This document shows, piece after piece, positions 35,256 to 43,159 of a stretch of DNA of 44,193 bases. The translations under genes and the position numbers were made by a program. The DNA comes from Clostridia bacterium. GTDB taxonomy: Bacteria; Bacillota; Clostridia; Oscillospirales; Acutalibacteraceae. The stretch lies in NCBI GenBank assembly GCA_029098305.1, contig JAQXOB010000025.1, positions 1 through 44,193 on the forward strand, given 5' to 3'. The stretch's first letter is position 1. Every line of letters begins with the position of its first letter. Under the pieces are notes generated by a model. It ran no database searches, had not been told where the DNA came from, and worked only from the letters and a program-made list of their open reading frames with translations.

Positions 35256-35300
35256 TTGTCAAAAAAATAGTTGCAATATAACAAAAAAAGTTGTAACATA
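35256..35300 (+). promoter_or_regulatory. Putative pduL promoter with imperfect direct repeat
   Basis: TTGTCA (35256-35261) and TATAAC (35277-35282) have 15-nt spacing. AGTTGCAATATA (from 35269) recurs as AGTTGTAACATA (from 35289), a 20-bp period overlapping the -10 region, which could be a regulator site. The match to promoter consensus is modest. Confidence 0.35.
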
Positions 35301-35334
35301 TTAGATAATAAATCAAAAAAAGGTGGTAATAATC

Positions 35335-35901
35335 ATGAATATTATGGTGGAAACATCAGCACGTCACATTCACGTATCTCAAGAGGTACTTGAAATATTA
35401 TACGGCAAAGATGCAAAGCTTACAAACAAAAAGGATCTCTCTCAGCCAGGTCAGTTTGCCTGTGTAGAAAAGGTAACTGTAGTAGGACCAAAGGGCGAGA
35501 TGGCAATGTCTATCTTAGGTCCGGTAAGAAATGATACACAGGTTGAGATAGCTCTTACAGATGCAAGAAAGCTTGGTATTACAGCACTTGTTCGCGAGTC
35601 TGGTGATATTGAGGGTACAGCGGGTTGCAAACTTGTAGGTCCATGCGGTGAGTGCGAGATCGATAAAGGCGTTATCGCTGCAAAGAGACATATCCACCTC
35701 ACACCTGCAGATGCAGAGGCTTTTGGAGTAGAGGATAAGCAGATCGTTTCTGTAGAAGTTGGCGGAGAAGGCAGAAAGCTCATTTTCAACGACGTTGTTG
35801 TAAGAGTAAGCGACAAATTTGCTGCTGCAATGCACATCGATACAGACGAATCTAATGCAGCCGGTATTGTAGGCACAGTATATGGCGTTATCGTAAAATG
35901 A
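35335..35901 (+). CDS. pduL: Phosphate propanoyltransferase/acetyltransferase, PduL type
   Basis: The 188-residue zinc enzyme exchanges CoA and phosphate on acyl groups (acetyl-CoA or propionyl-CoA to acyl-phosphate). Two His-rich zinc-site motifs are visible: SARHIHVS (His11, His13) and AAKRHIHLT. GPVRNDTQVEI and the C-terminal IDTDESNAAG are also family features. ATG 35335 is preferred over the GTG at 35323, because AAAGGTGG lies 8 nt before it and the GTG is part of that site. No N-terminal encapsulation peptide or microcompartment gene is present, so this is probably the cytosolic phosphotransacetylase type used for acetate formation. Confidence 0.92.
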   Translation: MNIMVETSARHIHVSQEVLEILYGKDAKLTNKKDLSQPGQFACVEKVTVVGPKGEMAMSILGPVRNDTQVEIALTDARKLGITALVRESGDIEGTAGCKLVGPCGECEIDKGVIAAKRHIHLTPADAEAFGVEDKQIVSVEVGGEGRKLIFNDVVVRVSDKFAAAMHIDTDESNAAGIVGTVYGVIVK

Positions 35902-35915
35902 TTATAATATTATTC

Positions 35916-35955
35916 ACAGGCTTCTTTGTTAATTGCAAGGATGCCTGTTTTTTTA
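35916..35955 (+). terminator. Terminator after pduL
   Basis: ACAGGC (35916-35921) pairs with GCCTGT (35943-35948), with extra inner pairs, and is followed by seven T residues. Confidence 0.8.
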
Positions 35956-35984
35956 TAATTAGCAATTAAAATTTCACGAAACTA

Positions 35985-36013
35985 TTGAAAAACACATCAT
36001 TTTATATTAAAAT
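35985..36013 (+). promoter_or_regulatory. Putative promoter of the SPFH/zinc-ribbon cassette
   Basis: TTGAAA (35985-35990) and TAAAAT (36008-36013) are separated by 17 nt, 50 nt before the start at 36064. Confidence 0.55.
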
Positions 36014-36063
36014 ATTAGTATCGCATAGGACATTTTTGTCGATTTTTGAAAGGAGCGATTAGT

Positions 36064-37491
36064 ATGGGATTATTAAAAGCCGGCGTAGGAGCATTAGGCG
36101 GTGTTATGGCAGATCAGTGGAGAGAATTCTTCTATTGTGATTCACTTAGCTCAAATGTTCTTATGACAAAAGGTCAAAAGAGAACTTCACAGCGTTCTTC
36201 AAACACAAAGGGGAGCGACAATATTATCACAAATGGTTCAATCATTACTGTAGCCGATGGTCAGTGTATGATTATTGTAGACCAGGGTAAGGTTGTCGAG
36301 GTTTGTGCTGAGCCTGGTGAGTTTGTGTACGATTCTTCCACAGAACCTAGCATATTCTCTGGTAATCTTGGTGACAGCATCAAAGAGACTTTCAAAACAG
36401 TAGGTAAGCGTTTCACATTTGGTGGAGATACCGGTAAGGATCAGAGAGTCTATTATTTCAACACAAAGCAGATTATGGGTAACAAGTTTGGAACACCAAA
36501 TCCATTTATGTTTGATGTTGTAAACAAAGAAGTTGGTATTCGCAGAACTGTTCAGGTAAGATGCAACGGTACTTATACATACAAGATTACTGATCCGCTT
36601 CTTTTCTACAAAGAGGTTTGCGGTAACGTAACTTCTGAGTTCACACGTGAAGAAATAGATAGTGCATTAAAAACAGAATTTATAGATGCATTACAACCTG
36701 CTTTTGCAATTCTAACAGAGCTTCAGCTCCGTCCATCTCAAATTCCTGCACATACCAAAGAGCTCAAAGATGCTATTAATACAACTCTTAAGAGTTCATG
36801 GTCAGAGAGCAGAGGTATCACAGTAGAGAATATTGCTCTTAACCCAATTACCCTCACCGAGGAAGATATGAAGAAGATCAACCAGCTTGAAGATGCTGCA
36901 TCACTTGGTAGCAATCCATTTATGATGGCTGGTAGAATGGCTGATTCCACAGCAAATGCTATGGAGGCAGCTGCTTCTAATCCTAATGGTGCTATGAATG
37001 GCTTTATCGGTATGGGCATGGCTATGAACCAAGGCGGCATGGGTAATGGCTTTGGTGCTGCTCAGGGTTTCTATAATATGGGTGTTCAGCAGCAACAGCA
37101 ACAAATGCAACAACAGCAGGCATCACCTGCACAGACTGATGGTTGGAAATGCTCATGTGGTGCAACGGCTACAGGTAAATTCTGCCTTAACTGCGGAGCC
37201 AAAAAGCCGGAACCACAGCAAGCTGATAGCTGGAAGTGTTCATGCGGTGCTGACGCAACGGGCAAGTTCTGCCCTAATTGTGGCTCTCAAAAACCACAGG
37301 CTGATGGCTGGACATGTAGCTGTGGCAGTGTAAATAAGGGAATGTTCTGCCCTAACTGTGGCTCAAAGAAACCTGCAGGAGCTCCACTTTATCGTTGTGA
37401 TAAGTGTGGCTGGGAGCCTGCAGATCCACACAACCCTCCGAGGTTCTGCCCGGAATGTGGAGATCCATTTGACGAAAAAGACATAAAATAA
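36064..37491 (+). CDS. SPFH-domain protein with C-terminal zinc ribbons (YdjI-like)
   Basis: The 475-residue protein begins at ATG 36064, with AAAGGAG 7 nt upstream (a TTG at 36046 is unlikely). Residues about 1-290 are an SPFH/stomatin-like domain of the kind often named virion core protein, related to Bacillus YdjI (motifs QWREFFYCDSLSSNVLM, ITVADGQCMIIVDQGKVVE). A Met/Gly/Ala-rich stretch and a Gln tract follow (about 340-355). Three CSCG...CPNCG-type zinc ribbons (about 365-445, each introduced by a Trp-Lys/Thr-Cys-Ser-Cys motif) precede a tail starting YRCDKCGWEPADP and ending FCPECGDPFDEKDIK. It is the first gene of a pair; the partner 12 nt downstream has the same tail. Bacillus YdjI helps place PspA at stressed membranes; a similar role here is inference. 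Confidence 0.9.
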   Translation: MGLLKAGVGALGGVMADQWREFFYCDSLSSNVLMTKGQKRTSQRSSNTKGSDNIITNGSIITVADGQCMIIVDQGKVVEVCAEPGEFVYDSSTEPSIFSGNLGDSIKETFKTVGKRFTFGGDTGKDQRVYYFNTKQIMGNKFGTPNPFMFDVVNKEVGIRRTVQVRCNGTYTYKITDPLLFYKEVCGNVTSEFTREEIDSALKTEFIDALQPAFAILTELQLRPSQIPAHTKELKDAINTTLKSSWSESRGITVENIALNPITLTEEDMKKINQLEDAASLGSNPFMMAGRMADSTANAMEAAASNPNGAMNGFIGMGMAMNQGGMGNGFGAAQGFYNMGVQQQQQQMQQQQASPAQTDGWKCSCGATATGKFCLNCGAKKPEPQQADSWKCSCGADATGKFCPNCGSQKPQADGWTCSCGSVNKGMFCPNCGSKKPAGAPLYRCDKCGWEPADPHNPPRFCPECGDPFDEKDIK

Positions 37492-37503
37492 GGAGAGATT
37501 CTT

Positions 37504-38562
37504 ATGGGACTTTTCGATAAAAAGTTTTGTGATATTTGTGGTGAAAAGATTGGTCTTTTAGGAAATAGAAAGCTAGAGGATGGCAATCTCTGCAAAGACT
37601 GTGCATCAAAGCTTTCTCCATGGACTACCGACAGACGTCATTCTACCGTAGAAGAAATTAAAGGACATCTGGAATATAGAGAGCAAAACAAACAGATGCT
37701 TTCTTCTATTCGTCCTACTAAAATAATTGGTGATGATACTAAGGTCTATATAGATCAGGCAGCAGGAAAATTCTTTGTAACAAGATTTACCGATTGGAGA
37801 AGCAACAACCCTGATATTATTGATCTTTCTCAGGTTGTTTCATGCAATGTTAATATTGATGAAGACAAGCGTGAGATCTATATGACAAATTCCAGTGGTC
37901 AGAGAGTCAGCTACAATCCTAGAAGATACGAAGTATCCTATGATTTTGATGTTGAGATTCAGGTTAATTCACCATGGTTCTCTACCATTGAATTCCGTCT
38001 TAATGATCAAAAGCCGGATAGTCCATACACAGATCTTTATCGTGAATATGAGCGTCAGGCTAATGACCTTAAGTGTAGCCTTATGCCGGGAACATATGGC
38101 AATATGTATCCACAGGGGAATATGCAGGGCAATTTCCAACAAAATGGTTTCCAGCAGAATGGTTATCCAATGAACAATGGCTTTAACAACCAAAATCCAA
38201 ATATGAACCCTGCAGGAGTTGGATTTGGAGCATTTGCTAACAATGGATATCAGCAAAATAACCCAATGCAACAACAGTCATATAATAATATGAATATGGG
38301 TGGCATTGGAAATCCAAATATGCAACAGTTTAATGGAAATATGCAACAAAATAACGGTTCATGGATTTGTCAAAGCTGTGGCACATCAAATTCATCTAAC
38401 TTCTGTCAAGGTTGCGGTGCACAAAGAACCCAAACAACACCTGCGCAAGGCTTTATAGGATATCGCTGTGACAAATGTGGATGGGAGCCAACTGATATGA
38501 ACAATATTCCAAGATTCTGTCCGGTATGTGGCGATCCATTTGATTCTAAAGACCTTAAGTAA
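37504..38562 (+). CDS. DUF4428-type zinc-ribbon protein with prion-like linker
   Basis: The 352-residue protein starts with a treble-clef/DUF4428-type zinc site (KFCDICGEKIG, then CKDCASKL). Next come a YdjG-like beta region (about 60-190, with KFFVTRFTDWRSNNPDIIDL) and a low-complexity linker very rich in Asn, Gln, Met and Gly (about 200-285). A single zinc ribbon (WICQSCGTSN, FCQGCGA) precedes the tail YRCDKCGWEPTDM...FCPVCGDPFDSKDLK, which is almost the same as the tail of the preceding protein. AGGAGAG is at a good distance from the ATG. The pair probably forms one membrane-associated complex. The function is unknown. Confidence 0.85.
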   Translation: MGLFDKKFCDICGEKIGLLGNRKLEDGNLCKDCASKLSPWTTDRRHSTVEEIKGHLEYREQNKQMLSSIRPTKIIGDDTKVYIDQAAGKFFVTRFTDWRSNNPDIIDLSQVVSCNVNIDEDKREIYMTNSSGQRVSYNPRRYEVSYDFDVEIQVNSPWFSTIEFRLNDQKPDSPYTDLYREYERQANDLKCSLMPGTYGNMYPQGNMQGNFQQNGFQQNGYPMNNGFNNQNPNMNPAGVGFGAFANNGYQQNNPMQQQSYNNMNMGGIGNPNMQQFNGNMQQNNGSWICQSCGTSNSSNFCQGCGAQRTQTTPAQGFIGYRCDKCGWEPTDMNNIPRFCPVCGDPFDSKDLK

Positions 38563-38712
38563 AATGCTTTTGAGGTCATATAATATCTTGTCTGATACAA
38601 GATATCCGAAGTCATATGACACTTGATTATTATTTGCTGTCAGATTAAATTAATTTTTACCGATTTTTTTCAAAAAAATTGTAAATACAAGCGATATTAT
38701 TGATTTTTTATA

Positions 38713-38741
38713 TTGATTTTATTAAAAAGATATGATATATT
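38713..38741 (+). promoter_or_regulatory. Putative promoter of the dockerin-5'-nucleotidase gene
   Basis: TTGATT (38713-38718) and TATATT (38736-38741) have 17-nt spacing, about 50 nt before the start codon. The rest of 38563-38789 holds nested palindromes (38575-38620) but no gene. Confidence 0.5.
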
Positions 38742-38789
38742 AACACTGATGCAAAAAGATTTGCACAATATTTTTAGGAGGAATTTAAA

Positions 38790-41066
38790 ATGAAAAGAAA
38801 AATTTTAGCAGCTCTCCTTGCTGCTATGATGGCAATTTCTACATGCGTTGTTTCTGGCTATGCAGATGACGAAGGCACAACTGTAGAAAAAGACAGCGAA
38901 TCTATTGTAGTATTGTTCACAAATGACACACACTGTAATATCGACCCAAGCATTACAGTAGACTCTGAGGGCTATCCTGACGAAGCTCAGTTCGGTTTTG
39001 CCGGCGTTGCATCTTACAAGAAGTATATGCAGGGTCTTTATGACAATGTTATGCTTGTAGACGTTGGTGACGAAATTCAGGGTGGTGCTGTTGGTTCACT
39101 CTCAAAGGGCGAAGACATCATCAAAATCATGAATGCAGTTCCATACGATCTTGCAACTCTTGGTAACCATGAGTTTGACTATGGTATTCCAAGACTTCTT
39201 GAGTTGGCAGAGATGGCTAACTTTAATTACGTTTCATCTAACTTCATTAAGTTGGCTGAGGAGCCAAAAGACACAGAGCCAACTACAGAAACTGATACAA
39301 CAACAGATACAGAGCCTACTACAGATGAAGAATCACTTCTCAGTGGCGATGTAAATGCTGACGATAAGGTTAACATGGAAGACGTTGTTGAGATTCAAAA
39401 GCATATAGCTAAGCTCATCACTCTTGAGGGTAAAGCCCTTGAAGCAGCAAATGTTTATGTTGATGAAGAAGTAAATATGCTTGATGTTACAACAATGCAG
39501 AAGTATATTGCAGAGCTCGTTGATGAGCTTCCTGTAGTTCCTGTAGAAGAGTCTACAGATACAGCATCTGAGGAAGACACAGCATCTGAAGAAGATACAG
39601 CTTCTGAAGAAGACACAGCATCTGAGGAAGATACAGCTTCTGAAGAAGACACAGCATCTGAAGAAGATACAGCATCTGAGGAAGACACAGCATCTGAGGA
39701 AGATACAGCATCTGAGGAAGATACAGCATCTGAGGAAGACACAGCATCTGAGGAAGACACAGCTTCTGAAGAGGATACAGCTTCCGAGGAAGAAGTTACT
39801 GGCGATAAGAATGTATTCGATGCATATGAGATCAGAGAGTTCGGTGACAAGAAGGTTGCTTTCATCGGAATCACAACTCCAGAAGCATTCACAAAGTCTT
39901 CACCAGCTTACTTTAAGGATGAAGCTCAGGAGAAATTTATCTATAGCTTCTGCCAGGGTAACGATGGTCAGGAACTTTATGACAACGTACAGACATCTGT
40001 TAACGCTGCAAAGGCAGAGGGTGCAGATTATGTTGTAGCACTTGCTCACCTTGGTGACGATGAGCAGAGCAAGCCTTGGACATCAGCTGAGGTTATTGCA
40101 AATACAACCGGTATTGATGCTGTTCTTGATGGTCACTCACACCATGAGTACACAACAGACTTAGAAGACAAAGATGGAGAGAAGGTTGTTCTTGCACAGA
40201 CAGGTACAGCTCTTGAAAACATTGGTGAACTTATCATTAGTGCAGACGGCGAGTTCAAAGTAAACCTTGTAGCTGCTGTTGATTACACAGAGGATAGCGA
40301 CGGCACAATCTTCAACATAGTTGATCCTGAAGTTGATTCAGTTGTTGCTGGTGTAAATGAGAGACTTGAAGAAACACTCAAGAGAGTAGTTGCAAAGTGT
40401 GACTACCCACTCACAATCGCTGATCTTGAAACAGGCGACAGAATTGTTAGAAATGCAGAAACAAATCTTGGTGACCTCTGTGCAGATGCATACAGAGATC
40501 TCACAGGTGCAGATATCGCATTTGTAAACGGTGGCGGTGTCCGTAAGACAATTGCTGCTGGCAATATTACATTTGAGGACATTATCAATGTTCATCCATT
40601 TGGTAACATGGCTTGCATGATCGAAGTTACAGGTCAGCAGATCGTTGATGCTCTTGAACTTGGTTCAATGACATGCCCAAGTGAGAACGGCGGATTCCTC
40701 CAGGTATCTGGTATCTCTTATACAATCGACACAACAGTTACTTCTGGTGTTAAACTCTCAGATGAAAAGGAATTCTTAGGCGTTGAGGGCGACAGAAGAG
40801 TTAAGGATGTTAAGGTTGGCGGCGAGGATATCGACCTCACAAAGACTTATACACTTGCTTCTCACAACTATATGCTCAAGGCCGGTGGCGACGGTTTCAC
40901 AATGTTCAAGGGCTCAAATATCCTTCTTGATGAAATTAAGATCGATAACGAAGTATTGATCGACTACATCCAGAAGATCGTTGATGAAGATTTGAATATG
41001 CCAGACACATATAAGGATCCTTATGGTCAGGGCAGAATCACTATAATCTATCCAGAAGGCGAATAA
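38790..41066 (+). CDS. Secreted 5'-nucleotidase/UshA-type phosphoesterase with internal dockerin and DTASEE repeat
   Basis: The protein has 758 residues. It has a signal peptide (about 1-24). The N-terminal half of a calcineurin-type phosphoesterase (about 37-155) carries metal motifs FTNDTHCN, VDVGDEIQGG and LGNHEFDYG. At about residue 157 the domain is interrupted by some 180 residues: a Thr/Glu linker, a type I dockerin (GDVNADDKVNMED, then the weaker ANVYVDEEVNMLD) and 13 copies of DTASEE. The enzyme resumes at about 335 with VAFIGITTPE, then AHLGDDE and DGHSHHE (metal ligands), and ends with a 5'-nucleotidase C-terminal domain (ETNLGDLCADAYRD, FVNGGGVRK, HPFGN). AGGAGG precedes the ATG. 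It is likely exported to hydrolyse nucleotides or sugar phosphates, docked onto a cohesin; the substrate is inferred from the family. Confidence 0.93.
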   Translation: MKRKILAALLAAMMAISTCVVSGYADDEGTTVEKDSESIVVLFTNDTHCNIDPSITVDSEGYPDEAQFGFAGVASYKKYMQGLYDNVMLVDVGDEIQGGAVGSLSKGEDIIKIMNAVPYDLATLGNHEFDYGIPRLLELAEMANFNYVSSNFIKLAEEPKDTEPTTETDTTTDTEPTTDEESLLSGDVNADDKVNMEDVVEIQKHIAKLITLEGKALEAANVYVDEEVNMLDVTTMQKYIAELVDELPVVPVEESTDTASEEDTASEEDTASEEDTASEEDTASEEDTASEEDTASEEDTASEEDTASEEDTASEEDTASEEDTASEEDTASEEEVTGDKNVFDAYEIREFGDKKVAFIGITTPEAFTKSSPAYFKDEAQEKFIYSFCQGNDGQELYDNVQTSVNAAKAEGADYVVALAHLGDDEQSKPWTSAEVIANTTGIDAVLDGHSHHEYTTDLEDKDGEKVVLAQTGTALENIGELIISADGEFKVNLVAAVDYTEDSDGTIFNIVDPEVDSVVAGVNERLEETLKRVVAKCDYPLTIADLETGDRIVRNAETNLGDLCADAYRDLTGADIAFVNGGGVRKTIAAGNITFEDIINVHPFGNMACMIEVTGQQIVDALELGSMTCPSENGGFLQVSGISYTIDTTVTSGVKLSDEKEFLGVEGDRRVKDVKVGGEDIDLTKTYTLASHNYMLKAGGDGFTMFKGSNILLDEIKIDNEVLIDYIQKIVDEDLNMPDTYKDPYGQGRITIIYPEGE
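39558..39791 (+). repeat. 18-bp tandem repeat, 13 copies, encoding DTASEE
   Basis: Exactly 234 bp, 13 units of 18 bp, inside the nucleotidase gene. Units differ only at third codon positions (gat/gac, gaa/gag, gca/gct, tct/tcc). Unit length is a multiple of three, so gain or loss keeps the reading frame. Net charge is strongly negative, giving an extended acidic spacer between dockerin and the rest of the enzyme. Confidence 0.97.
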
Positions 41067-41090
41067 TTAATATTCTTTCGATGAATTTAG

Positions 41091-41124
41091 AATCCTTGCG
41101 ACTTTAAGTCGCAAGGATTTTTCA
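41091..41124 (+). terminator. Terminator after the nucleotidase gene
   Basis: A near-perfect palindrome of two 14-nt arms (41091-41104 with 41106-41119) is followed by TTTTT. It lies 25 nt after the stop. Confidence 0.9.
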
Positions 41125-41164
41125 CTTTACTTGATATATGATAGATATGAATCATTATATAATA

Positions 41165-41222
41165 AAAAAAATAAGAGCATGTTTGCAATGATAATTATTC
41201 ATCCAAGCATGCTCTTTTTATT
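41165..41222. terminator. Terminator between convergent genes (for mgtE)
   Basis: AAGAGCATG (41173-41181) pairs with CATGCTCTT (41208-41216), with extra inner pairs. Long A runs on the left give a T run for minus-strand transcripts; the right side is also T-rich. Confidence 0.8.
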
Positions 41223-41242
41223 ATTATAATTTTTAATAGTGA

Positions 41243-42586
41243 TTATATATTCATTACATTAGAAACAATATTGAAATATATAATCAATGATACAGTGTCT
41301 ACGATGGTTGTAATAAACGGGCTAGCCATTACCGCTGGATCAAATCCGATTTTCTTTGCAATTATTGGTAGAGAACACCCAACCACTTTGGCAACAACAA
41401 CGGACAGAGCCATTGTGCAAGCAACAATCAAAGCTATGACCACAGGCTGTTCTGCCGGTCTATCAATTAGTAGTATTTTGAAAAAAACTGTTACCGAGAG
41501 CGTTATACCACATAAAAAAGCTACTCTGATTTCTTTCCAAATTATTCCCAGTATATCTCTCATCTCTATTTCACCAAGCGACAAACCTCTGATGATTGTA
41601 ACTGAGGCTTGTCCACCAGCATTTCCTCCGGTATCCATTAACATTGGGATAAATGATGATAATATGATGTATGCGCCAAGTGCATCTTCGTAGTGATGAA
41701 TGATACTTCCGGTGAATGTAGCAGAGATCATGAGCAAGAGCAACCAAGGAATTCTCTTTTTCCAAGTTTCAAAAATACCTGTTTTGAGATATGGTTTATC
41801 AGTTGGAGTGATAGCTGCCATCATCTCGATATCCTCTGTGGCCTCATCTTGCAAGACATCCACAGCATCATCGATTGTTACTATTCCGATAAGCCTTTTT
41901 TCCTGATCAACCACCGGCAGAGCAAGAAAGTCATATTTTTCAAACGTCTTTGCCACAATTTCCTGATCCTCATGAGTATTCACATAGATGACATTTGTTT
42001 CCATTATATCATTTATAATGTCGTCGTTATCATGCATTAGCAAATCTTTAACAGTCACTACACCAATTAATTTTCTGTCCTTTTCGGTTACATAGCAGGT
42101 GTAGACAGTTTCTTTATCAATAGCTGTACGTCTAATGCGTGTGAAAGCCTCTTGAACAGTCATATCTCTTTTCAACGAAACATACTCGGTAGTCATAATG
42201 CTACCGGCACTATCCTTAGGATATTTTAAAATCTGGTTGATTTCAAGTCGCATTTCAGGTGTTGTATGATCTAATATTCTCCTGACGATATTAGCAGGCA
42301 TTTCTTCAATCATATCAACGGTATCATCAAGATAAAGCTGATTGATAATTTCTTCAAGCTCAGTATCACTGAAAGCTTTTATCAGAACTTCTTGAATATC
42401 GGTGTCAAAATAGGCAAAAGTGTCACAAGCAAGCTCTTTCGGCAAAATTCTAAAAACGACAGGAAGCTTGTTTTCAGGAAGGTCCTCTAGCAGAGAGGCA
42501 ATATCAGCAGCACACATATCTGACAAGATACTTCGCAAATTGTGATAGTCTCTTTTTTCTAAAAGTTGCAAAACTGTCTGCTCCAT
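41243..42586 (-). CDS. mgtE: Magnesium transporter MgtE
   Basis: The 447-residue membrane magnesium channel has an N-terminal helical domain (about 1-120, with LLEDLPENKLPVVFRILP), two CBS domains (about 130-250) that sense cytosolic magnesium, a connecting helix and five membrane helices (from WLLLLMISATFTG). The family's pore signature is PMLMDTGGNAGGQASV, and FDPAVMASPFITTIVD carries the conserved Asp. The start is ATG 42586, with AGAGGTG a normal distance upstream; the GTG at 42595 is part of that site. It follows spmB by 48 nt on the same strand. No M-box riboswitch is visible in that short gap. Confidence 0.95.
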   Translation of the reverse strand: MEQTVLQLLEKRDYHNLRSILSDMCAADIASLLEDLPENKLPVVFRILPKELACDTFAYFDTDIQEVLIKAFSDTELEEIINQLYLDDTVDMIEEMPANIVRRILDHTTPEMRLEINQILKYPKDSAGSIMTTEYVSLKRDMTVQEAFTRIRRTAIDKETVYTCYVTEKDRKLIGVVTVKDLLMHDNDDIINDIMETNVIYVNTHEDQEIVAKTFEKYDFLALPVVDQEKRLIGIVTIDDAVDVLQDEATEDIEMMAAITPTDKPYLKTGIFETWKKRIPWLLLLMISATFTGSIIHHYEDALGAYIILSSFIPMLMDTGGNAGGQASVTIIRGLSLGEIEMRDILGIIWKEIRVAFLCGITLSVTVFFKILLIDRPAEQPVVIALIVACTMALSVVVAKVVGCSLPIIAKKIGFDPAVMASPFITTIVDTVSLIIYFNIVSNVMNI

Positions 42587-42634
42587 TTTAATCACCTCTC
42601 TGAGAATTATTTGCTCAAATTAGAACCTTATTTA

Positions 42635-43153
42635 TTATATACCAAATTTTATTAAAATGCAAGAAATAATCATACTTGTTATATCCGCCATCAGGGCACA
42701 GGGGATAGTAGCACCGCTTCTTTTTATGCCTATAGCTCCATAATAGATTGCCACAGCATAGAAGGTAGTTTCCGTAGAACCTACTATCACAGATGCAGTT
42801 TTTCCGATTATGCTATCAGGGCCATATTGCGTTATCAAATCATTAAAAATAGCATTAGCTCCGCTTCCACTCACAGGTCTGATAAGGCATAGGGGCAAAA
42901 TCTCTTTTGGTATAGAAACAAGGTTGCACACAGGAGATGATAACTCAGACAGAATATCCAGAAAACCACTTGATTTAAGCATATTTATGGCAATAACAAG
43001 CGCTATAATAGATGGTACTATACCAATGGTTGTTTTGATTCCCTTTTTTACTCCTACAACAAACGTATCGAGCAAAGGAACTTTTTTTACAAATCCAAAT
43101 ATTGTAATTACAGCAAAAAACAAAGGTACAATAAAACCACCGATAAATTGCAA
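42635..43153 (-). CDS. spmB: Spore maturation protein B
   Basis: The 172-residue polytopic membrane protein is of the SpmB/nucleoside-recognition (Gate) family, used with SpmA for spore core dehydration and heat resistance in Bacillus. Motifs: GVKKGIKTTIGIVPSIIALV and LIRPVSGSGANAIFNDLI, then GSTETTFYAVAIYYGAIGIK. The start is a TTG with AGGGTG upstream. It lies 6 nt after spmA and supports a spore-forming host. Confidence 0.93.
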   Translation of the reverse strand: MQFIGGFIVPLFFAVITIFGFVKKVPLLDTFVVGVKKGIKTTIGIVPSIIALVIAINMLKSSGFLDILSELSSPVCNLVSIPKEILPLCLIRPVSGSGANAIFNDLITQYGPDSIIGKTASVIVGSTETTFYAVAIYYGAIGIKRSGATIPCALMADITSMIISCILIKFGI

Positions 43154-43159
43154 TTTATT

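Noticed and set aside
35256-35300. Direct repeat taken as a Rex redox-repressor site
   Set aside because: The sequence is a direct repeat, not the TTGTGA-N-TCACAA palindrome that Rex binds.
39558-39791. Regular repeat that could be taken for a CRISPR array
   Set aside because: The units are contiguous with no spacers, coding and in frame; no cas genes are present.
39455-39892. Minus-strand 145-codon frame rich in SSEAV/SSDAV repeats
   Set aside because: It is the antisense of the DTASEE repeat; the 18-bp unit keeps all frames open. It has no ribosome site and lies within a clear enzyme gene.
42587-42634. Possible M-box magnesium riboswitch before mgtE
   Set aside because: The gap is only 48 bp, far too short for that riboswitch.
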